A DNA stretch of 64,000 nt from Mucidula mucida (Eukaryota > Basidiomycota > Agaricomycetes > Agaricales > Physalacriaceae): assembly GCA_015501055.1 (NCBI GenBank), contig JADNYV010000001.1, forward strand, positions 1,798,001 through 1,862,000. Reading direction: 5' to 3'. Position 1 is the first letter of the stretch; the number at the start of each line of letters is the position of its first letter. The notes below the pieces were generated by a model. The model was not told the DNA's origin. It did not search any database and saw only the letters and a list, made by a program, of their open reading frames with translations. Shown here one piece after another: positions 11,110 through 21,984 of this stretch. Both the position numbers and the translations under genes were made by a program.

Positions 11110-13964
11110 ATGTTTTTTTCTCCGGAGTTACTCGCCAAACGAGACAATGGCTTTGGGCTGCTATGGTATCACATCACGACCGCGCTGCGAACATATCTGA
11201 TTCGGCCCAGGCTGGCGGCTACCTTGGGATCCAAGTCTGCCTTCAAGAAACTGCCCAGAAGATCTGTGATGACAGCGGATATCGCGCAACTCTGCGACCT
11301 CATCGCGGAGCCGGCAGAGCCTCTGGCGCTCAGGTTATCGAGCAATCTTATGGTCGGAGTAGCGCGGTAGGCCATTCTTCAGCACGGCCTTGGCACACGA
11401 AGCTCATTGTGTACCGTTTTGAGGGTCTACAAAGGTTTGAAATCCTCGGCACGATACCAGAGAGTGCGGAATTGAAATTCACTAGTCAAGCAAGAGATAC
11501 TCTTTACGGATGTCACCAATTGCGTCGCCTCGCTCAAAAAAGTCGTCCTCGAACTGCAATCGGCGGCTAAAGGCGGCGGAGACCTTCAAATGCCCCAGCC
11601 CACCATCAGGTACACGATAGAAGCTGCTGAAGCCCACTTCTGACTGTAGACGTGAACAGAGCTTCGGCAGTGACCTTAAATGTCGACCCAACTGCTTACG
11701 ACTTTGACGCGTTCGTTGCTGATTGGGACGCGTTTCTCAACATCAATGGTAAGTAACCTTCGTTATGCATGAACTACATTGTACACCTATAACTTTGCTT
11801 CACTATAAAGACAGGGCAAGACCTGAGGAGAACAGTGAAGTATACGATCCCGATGATGTGGATGGTTCAAAGAAACCCGACCCGACAAGGCGAAAGAACC
11901 CAACGTTGTTGTTGAGAATGTGCGCGCTGCGGAGTCGTGTACACTGAAGGAGAACTACGAGCACTTGCTTTCGAATTCCTTCGACCTATCCTTCACTGGA
12001 GCTGTCCTTTTTGGCCCTCAGGACCCGTCATCTTCACAGGCCGAAGGATTTCAGGAAGACCCATTCTTCTCCGATGGTATGGATTTGGGCGGTGAGCTCG
12101 GCGATGAACTAGCTAGAGAACTTGGAGAAGGCTGGGGAGTTCCGAAGTGATTACTCCCATCGCGCATTCTTTTTCGACCAAATTGAACCTTTGTCAGTGA
12201 CCCTCCTCAGGCTGAAGTCATGGCATTTAACGATGAGCCGATGAACATGGATGTCGATTTCAATCTTGGAGACTTGCAGCCTCCCGCACCCTCCGATAGC
12301 GTCCCCCACACACCGCGTAAGAGAAAGGTGAGTTCGCTTGACAGTCCTCACGCTGTTTTGTTGAATCTTACGTTTAGTCGCCTGACCTTGATAAAGAGAA
12401 CGATGTCCTGTTTTCTCCAATGCACATTGTCTCGCGAGTAGCGACGCCAATGCAACCGACCTTTACTCAGGAACTGCTCTCTCAAGACAACATGGAACCA
12501 GATCAACCGGGGCCGCTATCAGATCTCACGATGGCGCAGAATGTTCCCAAGACCATCCGCACCAAGCGACCTGCTAAGAAAACGCGCCTTCTTCTCGATG
12601 CCAGGACAGAGTTGACCGACGAAGAGCTCAAAGTGATGCTTGGTCTCTTTCCTTCGGATAACTACTCACGATGTTATAGGCCGCTCGAGTCCAGTACCTT
12701 CAGGGACAGAGACTCCTCAAAGAAGAGACTGAAATGAAACGCAGTGAAAAGGACAACGGTCGCTTCATTGAAGAGATCATCTGGGGTGTACCATCGTGCA
12801 GTATGCTGATAGCCCCGCTTCGTTTACTGAGATTGACAAACTCTCAGTTCAAGCCCCGATACTGGTCGACTTCTGGCAAGAGAATTTCAAGGTTCAAGTT
12901 GAGGCCAGAACGGGAGCGGTCCATATTCACCTCGCAGGCAAGCGCACTTCCGTGTAAATGTCGGTATCACTCAGTGAATTTTCCAGACAATCAGCGTCCT
13001 GTCAAGAAACGTAAGGTTCGAGATGAGAAGGAGGTCCAGGAAAACGTAGAAATGAATGCGGATCCGTTCATTGATCATGGCGGAGATTACAACATGGAGG
13101 CTGGGATGGATATGGGTATGGGTATGCAAGATGATCCATTTATGGATGCCCCGGTGGACTATGACGCGGGTCGGCAGCGTTCGTCAGAAGAACCTGGTCA
13201 AGGGCGACAATTCTCGAGACAGTCATCGATAACGAGGGCCCAGTTTGGATTGGATGTAGAGGAGCCTGGATCGCAGTCGCAGTCGCAGAAAAGCTCGTTA
13301 TTTCCTTGGGACAACGCGGGATTCCTCAGTTCTTCGAGTGGCGCCGGATTGCCGGATGGTGGCACCGACCGAGTGAGCGTCGAGCGTGCAGATGTCCGCA
13401 TACGAGGAAGTTCTGTCAGTCGCACGAGAGAGGACTCATTAGTACCCAGCCAAGCGGGAAGTGTAGCGATGTCCCCTGGTTTTGACAAAGGCCTACAGAT
13501 GGAAGAGGACTATCGATTTCAAGGTGCGAGTTTTTCTAGGGTTGGCGTCAACACGTAAATTTGACCTGGCACTTTTAGTTGACGCAGGCGAAGACCGCTC
13601 TCAGAATGAATCTCAAAAATCAGACCTGAATCTTATTACGCTGGAGCGTAATTCGTTCAACTTCCTCGAGTTCGTCTCCTTCAACTTGGCGCGCTCACAG
13701 TACTGATACACCGTTACAGATATGCTAAGATGCAAATGCAAAGTCTGTCGGACGTATCCGAAGGACTCTCTTTTGATACTATTGTACCCAAGCTGACCAG
13801 TACACGGCATGTGGCGTCGGCAGCTTTCTATCACTGTCTAGGTACGCTCTTTCTTCAGAATGGCCTATTGATTTGTTATCGGTCTAGTTCTCGCAACAAA
13901 GGATCTTCTCCGATTGAAACAACCTGAACCATACGGACCAATTACTCTTGTCCTCGCTGCATGA
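11110..13964 (+). CDS. RAD21: Cohesin kleisin subunit, Rad21/Rec8 family
   Basis: Closes the cohesin ring by joining the SMC heads. Fourteen exons give about 731 residues. The N-terminal Rad21/Rec8 domain (MFFSPELLAKRD, then LAATLGSKSAFKKLP, DIAQLCDLIAEP and LRLSSNLMVGVARVYKVKQ) is clear; the middle is acidic and disordered; the C-terminal winged helix (SDLNLITLERNSFNFLEYAKM, later STRHVASAAFYHCLVLATKDLL) is intact. Exon 3 (11424-11434) is only 11 nt and supplies VYK. The intron at 12938-12986 has a GC donor. Near 11888 the frame shifts by one missing base between DPDDVDGSKKPDPT and KAKEPNVVVENVRAAE. I cannot decide between mitotic Rad21 and meiotic Rec8 by eye. An essential gene like this is unlikely to be broken, so the shift is probably a sequence error. 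Confidence 0.92.
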
Positions 13965-14331
13965 TTTGACTGTGATGCTTTGCTGATATGCCTACCTGAT
14001 CCTTATAATTTCGCTAATCCTGCTGTCTACGCTATCATCGCTCTGTTTTACGCTAGCTTTCAATGTTTTGCAATGAATACAATGCTGTACCGAATAGAAA
14101 TATACTCGGTGTGATTCGGGATGGGGAAAGTGAGACAGAGTGCAACCCCCTTCTTGAACTCCGTACACAATGATCCGAGTGCGATCGTACCACCATTTGT
14201 GATTACATTTGTTGCGCCAACGACGTTGATTCACGCTGTTTTCTCTTTTTCTGACTGCATTTAAACGCTCGGCTCGCGTCAGCTGCCTGATACCACCCGT
14301 CTCTCGCCCGTTCTCCACCACCCATTCAACC
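13965..14331. other. Intergenic region upstream of IDI1
   Basis: Holds the 3' flank of the kleisin gene and the promoter of the isomerase gene, with a pyrimidine-rich CTCTCGCCCGTTCTCC tract just before the start codon. No gene was seen. Confidence 0.4.
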
Positions 14332-15238
<907 letters not shown>

Positions 15239-15419
15239 AGCGATAAGAACGGAATGTATCTGACTTGTGTGTGGCGAATCTAGATATCACAGCCATATAT
15301 AGCGTATACATAATACAGAGAATAACCCGGAATACCTGAAGACGCGACTGAGTACAGGGGAAAACTACGACAAAACAGGCAATTGCAATGAGAGCAAAGA
15401 TGGGATCGTGAGGCCGTGG

Positions 15420-16969
15420 TCATGTTGCGGGATTCATTCCGCCGAAAACATATATCTCTTTTTGCGACCCAATGTCGGATGGGCCGCGAGAAAAAGAGCT
15501 CGTCCAGTTGGATGACGCGCCGAGTGGAAGAGTGCATTCCAGTCGAAAGGTTTTTACTTCACTTATCGCGTGCAGGACGCGCAAGAGGAAGTAACTGGGT
15601 TCAACCGTGTTTTCTGTATACAAGCATCAGGATTTTGTCGCGGTGAGGAAGGAAGAACGTAACACACCTCGAGACGGCCCTTCGAGTAACTTGCGTGGTT
15701 CTAGTCAGAGATTTAGTATCGTATCGTTGAGATGATGCCGGAAGGACGTATACTCACTTTTTTGTGCTTCCTTGGACAGCTCCAGGATGCGGACACCACT
15801 GGAGGTCATCTCGTTGCGATCGATAAAGCCGGGGAAAGCGCGGTGGAGGGACGTAACGACGCTCTGGTCCACGAGTTTGGGAGGGTGGACGAGGCTAACA
15901 CGGTATCCGTTCTTGGAGAAGAACGCGAGGAAGAAGCCCGTGCTGTTGTCGCGCGGTTGTTTGCAGAACACGAGCCTCGGCGGCGGGAAGCCTAGATTTA
16001 TAACAGAGGAAAGACCGTAGCCCTAAGGAGAATGAGAAGAGATCAATTGCGGGGAAAAAGACGCACTCGTAAAGCAAATATCCGGAAGAGAGTGATGATC
16101 ATATTCCAGCTCTGCATTCAGAAAAACCATTAATGTTCACCCCAGATGGACCAGACAGTGTATTTACAGTTCTTTATTTGGGCCCGTCATATTCCATGGC
16201 GCGCCGTGAAACTTGAGGTGCAGGTGTAGCGGGTCCTTCTTGACCTCATCTTCAATGCCGTCTGTCCATATACCCAGCAAATGAGCGCGTATCTCTTTCT
16301 GAGCGTGGGCAGTAGCATATTCCACGACAAACTCGCTGTTTCCCTGAAAATACACGAACATGAAATCTGCGCCAATAAATGAACAACCTTACAACACTGA
16401 GTAAAATCCCACTCACTCGACTCGAAGCTCTCCATGTCAGCCGTCAAGTCGAAAAGCGAGGGCTTGACATCGGACTTTGTTCGCGTCCGCGTAAGCGGCT
16501 GCTTGGTGCCAGAACTTGGCGTTCGCTTCCGTTCTGAAGAGTTGCGGACCTGCGGTTGCGCCGGGTGGGGGTTCATGGTGGCTGATCGCTTCATCGCACT
16601 CTTGATCGGGGTGCCGTTGCCCGCCGGGTTCGACGCCGCTCTGTGGTGCGCTTTTTTCGAGGCATAGTCCTCCGGCATCGGCGGGATGAACGGGTCCACT
16701 GAAAGGTGCGGCGGGCTCGGATTTGGCAGGTTCGCAGTCGGCGCAGGATACGGCGTCCCACTGTTCCCGTATGGATTTCCGGGGAAGGGCACTTGGTTCG
16801 TGTAGGGCGTGCCCTGTGGCAGATAGCCGCCGTTGTTGGCATATCGGGGGGTCGTCGCGGTCGAGGTGTAGGGATATGGATTGTAGTTACTGTTTGAGTA
16901 GCTGAAGTATGGGCTAGGTTGATGAGAAGACTGTCCGTAGGTAAATGGAGCATATCCTGGGAACGCCAT
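15420..16969 (-). CDS. Uncharacterised agaric protein with internal duplication and Pro/Tyr-rich N-terminus
   Basis: Six exons on the minus strand (16417-16969, 16168-16366, 16067-16109, 15758-16022, 15668-15700, 15420-15613) give 428 residues. The first about 190 are disordered and rich in Pro, Tyr, Asn and Ser (MAFPGYAPFTYGQ...). The rest has two similar units, each a beta-like segment, an amphipathic helix of the type FVVEYATAHAQ / VSLVHPPKLVDQ, and a later helix ending IFALREGYGLSS / VLHAISEVKTFR. I recall this style of repeat in many unnamed mushroom proteins; no function is known to me. Start codons at 17044 or 16969 are both possible; 16969 is preferred because the composition begins there. 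Confidence 0.75.
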
Positions 16970-17293
16970 AGCTATCGTAGCCGGTTCTGGCGGCGACAAG
17001 ATGGCAACAGTGAACAAGGTGTATACGGGACGGACATGAGGCAACGTCTATTTCCGAGTCACGGCAGGTGACATGAATATCGATGCAAATTCCTTGGACC
17101 AAAGCCTGAAAAACGCTGCACATCGTGTTATCCACGTAGCTGTCCACTACGCTGCGCGAAATTGCTGCAAAAACAGGCGGTAGCGCTCCATATTGGGAAG
17201 AGTCGTCGGCCTTGCCTAATCTGGCCGTACGGAAATTCGAAAAATCCCCAATCGCGTCACGTAAGCAAAGCTGCCGTTCCCCCATCCTGCACA
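16970..17293. other. Divergent promoter region
   Basis: Lies between the starts of the minus-strand unknown gene and MPC1 on the plus strand, so it should contain both promoters. No recognisable element was found. Confidence 0.4.
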
Positions 17294-17876
17294 ATGGCGA
17301 CCTTTTTCACTTGGCTCAAGTCCCCTGCTGCCCGGGAATACTTCTTTAGTGCGTATTCGCGCTCTGTGCTCATCCAACCTCTCACCTTTGCTCCAGGCAC
17401 TCACTTCTGGGGACCTGTATGTTTACCCCAACGCTATCGTTACTCTCTGCTCAACTGCTCTTCAGGTCGCCAACTGGGGTCTACCTCTAGCTGCCCTCTC
17501 CGACTTGGCCAAGGATGAAGAATTCATTTCGGGCTCGATGACAACGACTTTGATGTGTTACTCGTATGTTTGCTGGCATGTTTATCTGTAAATACATTTG
17601 ACATCGTACCCAGGATGGTCTTCATGCGCTTTGGTACGCTCTTCGCAGACTAACGGACGCTCTCATTTCATTTCCACCGACAGCATGGCGCGTACAGCCG
17701 CGAAACTACCTTCTCTTCGCCTGTCACACTACCAACGCCGTCGCCCAGGGTGTACAGGACGCGCGCTTCTTAAATTACTGGTACAATGGTGGACGCGAGA
17801 AAAAGCTTGGTTTGACACCAGAGGTGAAGGGCAAGTCACCGAGGCTATTGAGGCAGCCAAGGATGCTAAAAAGTAA
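17294..17876 (+). CDS. MPC1: Mitochondrial pyruvate carrier subunit 1
   Basis: Subunit of the inner-membrane pyruvate carrier. Five exons (17294-17348, 17397-17416, 17466-17563, 17614-17633, 17684-17876) code for about 128 residues. Recognised by the family path: [67 protein letters not shown] and LNYWYNGG. After LTPE (about 17821) the annotated frame departs into a basic tail, whereas the frame one base over gives [17 protein letters not shown] and a stop at 17874-17876, as expected for the family. One missing base in the CAGAGGTG stretch explains this. Without it the product would read on to about 17937. Confidence 0.93.
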
Positions 17877-17964
17877 TCTAGACAAACTTTTTATCCCCCG
17901 TGCTCTCGTATCTTCTCTTTATAGAAACATCTTATAAGCCACCTACAGATAACCGAGTCATAAA

Positions 17965-20900
17965 TCACCAGAACCCATCGTCGTCTCCACCCTTCTTCTT
18001 CTTACCACTGCTCTGTGCAAGAGCCTGCTTTTCGTACATCTCGGCAACCTGCCAATCAGTCAGCCTATCCCAGAAGAGCTTCTTGATAACATACCTGTTC
18101 AGAAGTTGTCGCATCGTCGGCATCTTTGTCATCTCGTATTCGGATAAACCGGGGGAAACGCAGGGAAATGCCTCGCTCATCAGCCTTTGAAACGGATCCA
18201 GGTTCAAAACAAGTTAACGCGTTAATGTGGAACAAACGCACCAGTCCATGAGCGGCAGTATACACGGGGCTCAAACTCAAGTCGGCAGTCAGCACCTCCC
18301 ACACAATTTTTGGTTCGAACCAAATGTCGGGTTTAGCCCCGCCGACTTTCACGTCGCCCCGAACCTTGGTGAGCTCCAAAGGCTGCAGAAGATCGTAGAA
18401 CTTCTGTAGAACCTCTTCGGAGAAGCCTGTGCCGATCTTGCAGATCGTTTGATACTCCTCAGAGTCGGCGTCATAGCAAGCGAGTAAGAACGCCCCGTAC
18501 ACGTTCGTCCGCTTTCCTTTGCCGTAATAACCTCCAACAACAACTAGATCCAGAGAATCGCCGACACCTGCCAGGTAGTCCTTCTTGAGCTAGAAAAGTT
18601 GAGATCGAGATGATGATGAAAGTCTGAGGAACACTAGGCCTACCTTCAACCAATTCACACTACGTCTGCTAGGCTCGTAGAAACTGGCATCAGTTTCAAG
18701 CATCTTGACCATGAGCCCTTCACATCCGTCCTTCACACTCTCTTCAAGGAACGCCTGGATCTCGTCGGTCGATTCGGCATCCGACGACTTGGCAAAATCA
18801 AACTCTCCGTGTACTGGGCTGAAGTGATCTCGTAGAAGAGCGCGACGTTCGTGCAGAGATTTGTGCAGTAATGGCTATGTTTTACAAGTCAGCGAACATG
18901 TTAATGCGTAATGAGAAACACGCGTACTTCGTCGTTCAGATACAGCAGATCAAACGCAAACAAGCATACGCGGACAGTGATATCCTCAACTTTGACATCC
19001 TTGCGCTTGCGTCGACTGAGTTCCTGGAAGGGCATAATTTTACCAGTCGTGTGATCAAAGGCCACAGCCTCAGTATCCAACACAAATGACTTGGTAGTGT
19101 CTTTGATGCACTAAAGGACAGATAAGAAATGGGTAACAAGCTCGGTCGATCTGCGCACAAACCTTAGGCAATTGTTCCACAAGATCAGGGTATTTCTTGC
19201 TCATATCTTCAGAATTTCGACTGAACACAGCAACAGTGCCATCAGCCAGTTTATGCACCTGTAGTTGTAGTTGGGAATCAATGGTCTCAATATAAAAAAA
19301 GGACGTACTTGAGCACGTTCGCCGTCATATTTATATTCACAGGTAAACCGTTTGTTTTCGAAACGATCAAGCACTTCACCAATGGCCTTTGTCGGCTTCG
19401 CAAGCATAGGTTTGAGTGGAACACCGGGTGTGAGCTTACAGTGCTCGCGCAGGCCGTCCAAACCGTGTTCCAATAATGCAGGGATGACTTGGTCATACGA
19501 GGGCAACTCGCTAAGAATGTGTCAATCCCGAAGTGTTGGCAAAGGTGTCTCGTATACCTATAAACACCTTTCATGACGTTGGAACCTTCCTCCAATCGCG
19601 CTGCCAGTTTCTCGTTGCTCCATTTCTGTCCAATCCTCTCTTTCTCTGCTAACACGGCTGCGTGTGCAAGGGACACCAGGACAGACCGCTCTGCATTACC
19701 GATTCGTAGTTTGCCCTCCAAGCTGCGAACAATGTACTTGGCCTCAAAGTCTTGACATGCGGCCAAGAGTTTCGTGATAATGGCTACCTTCTTACTTTGT
19801 GACTGAAAGGCAGGCATGAGACACCACTGATTGTGTTGAGAGTAGAATAACGTTACCGAATTACCAGCGGTCAGAGCAATCTCTTTAAGATTCGAGAAGA
19901 CAAATGGGATGGTCAGTGCCTTTGGTTTCGCCAGCGTTTTCTGCCGGTTTTTGGAGTTCTGAAGAGACATAAGAATGGCAGAAATGGACCAAGAACCTCT
20001 ACTCGCCATTGCAACAAGACCCAAATCGCCCTCTTTCTTCAGCTCGGCCTTGATCGTAGCAAGGCTTCGTCCTGTAGACTCACCAATTGCCTTGATCAAC
20101 AGACTTTCACCTATACCCAATTCTATGCCTATATAGTCAGGGCTTAGCCGATTGATACAGAGGTATATCGCCTGTAATAGTGATTGGGGATTCCCATTGC
20201 TTCGTTGAATCACCAGGAGAAGGAAGGATGTGAGCAGGGCAGTCTTCTCTAACCGCTTGGTAGTTGCTTCGATCATGGAGAACACTTTGCTCAAGGCGGC
20301 GTACGGAACGCTAACACATAGATCTGAGTGAAATGAGCAATGCACATGCTGCAAAGAACTCACGGATCTCCGTTCTTCCAACCCCCCTTGATGTCGACGT
20401 CCTCAACCTTGGAAAGGGCAGTTAATGCACTAGAGGCTGGTCAAACAGATACTCTTGAGGTGCTGCCGATAGACCTACCTCTTCGACGCGGCATTTCCCT
20501 CCTTTGTGATACTAGTTTCATCGTCCTCCATGTCCACGTCTTCTGCATCATCCTCACCTTCGTCGTCGCTAGGAGCAGGCGAACCAGATTGTACAGGAAG
20601 ATCGTCTTTCTTTGACTTGGTAGTCGGTGCTTTGGAAGATTTCTTATAAGACGGTTTTGAGGAAGGCGAAGTTTGGGTAGAGGGTGTTGCTATTGCTTTA
20701 TTGAAACGCTATCCGTATCCAACGATGGAAAGACGTACCCGACTTGGCACTTGACGGATCGTCGGGCGCTTCATCGTCAGAGTCAACGACTCTTCTTCGT
20801 TTTGTAGTGCGCGCCTCAGCTAGGATGCGTGTCAAATCAGAAATACAAAATGACGAGGGTCTCACCTGTTGGTGCAGCTGTCTCCTTGCGTTTGGAGCTT

Positions 20901-21216
20901 TCTGCTGAAAGAGAGGCTTGAGTGGGAGGTAGAAACGCGGTGTCGACGTGTACCTTTGGACTCTGAGCGCGAATCAACGACCATGGCGTCGCTCTGCTTG
21001 GTCGACGCGTCGACCGCGACTGGCGTTGTCTTCTTTTTGCCCCAGAGCTCCTTCAAATTCGACTGCTGTGGGGGTGCTGGTTTGACCGATGGCGGCATCT
21101 CAAAGAATTTTCCTAAGTGCGAAGTCGGCGCGAATGTTAGACGTGCTGATCAAGAACGAACCTAGAGTTTGCTGACGGCCCATGCGGGTGAGGCGACTAA
21201 GAAGAACGCGTGACAT
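17965..21216 (-). CDS. CDC9: DNA ligase I (ATP-dependent)
   Basis: Seals nicks in replication and repair. Sixteen exons, all in phase, give 833 residues. The N-terminus has a PIP box, QQTLGKFF, for binding PCNA, followed by a basic, acidic, disordered linker. Then come the DNA-binding domain ([14 protein letters not shown]...), the adenylation domain with catalytic Lys in [10 protein letters not shown], the DTEAVAFD motif, EGLMVKML and LKLKKDYL, and the OB domain with [13 protein letters not shown]. The intron at 19959-20006 has a GC donor; it is 48 nt without a stop, so retention would add 16 residues, but family sequence fits removal (VAM joined to NSKNRQKT). M1 begins [11 protein letters not shown], a basic hydrophobic stretch, and a second Met at residue 12 stands just before the PIP box. 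Confidence 0.96.
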
Positions 21217-21984
21217 GATCACACTCACGCGTCGGTGACAGAGTTTCTCTCAAGATAGGGGCGTATTCTGCTTGTCTTACGTGCTTAGTCTTCCTACTTC
21301 CCTCTCAGTCATGTACACTCAGCTCGTCTCAGGACGAATGTTATATACTGGAGCACTAGTAAGACGACTTTCGGTTCCTCCTCGTTATTATTAGTGAGTT
21401 ATTGTGTAGGGATACGTCATGCACGAAGTAACAGGCACAGTAGATCATGAGTTGAGGGATCTCCCTTCAAGTTCTAGTTGACCTACAGAAACCAGTTTCG
21501 ATTGTGATTCCAGATGTGATCTTGATGATGATCAATTATTCAAGCAAGGCTCACCACTCTTGCCACCCGGGCTATCAATGCAGGATTCGAGGAAAACATC
21601 TAGTCCAGGATTTCAAGTACATGCTCTATATCCCGGTCACTCATCTGGGCGTCAATTCAATAAAGTAATACCTGACTGCTATTCCTTCTGCCGTCCGAAT
21701 TCCTATATGCATCACGGAAAATATTCATTTTGAGGTCAATACCTAACACACACACCAGATCAAGTAAGGCAGGCAGGCCAAATTCAACAACAACATAAAT
21801 AGAACCTGCCTGAAGAAACGCCACAGGCCGTTCAATGAGAATCTGCGTAAAAGAATGGCTGACATGGATCAAATCCCAGGGAACTGGACAGTCAAACGAA
21901 TTGCATAGCATATCTGTTCTTGCAAAAGAAGTTTTAGTATAACTCGAGAGCGATCGACTCCAAAGGGTATCGTCCGTCGACAGT
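21217..21984. other. Intergenic region between DNA ligase and the RBM39-like gene
   Basis: About 770 bp with no coding signal that I can support. It contains the ligase promoter on the right-to-left side and the 3' flank of the RBM39-like gene. Open frames entering it from 22145 are shadows of the RBM39-like last exon. Confidence 0.45.

Noticed and set aside
21480..21600. A possible C/D-box snoRNA (TGATGATGATCA)
   Set aside because: No matching D box at a suitable distance and no terminal stem could be found by eye.
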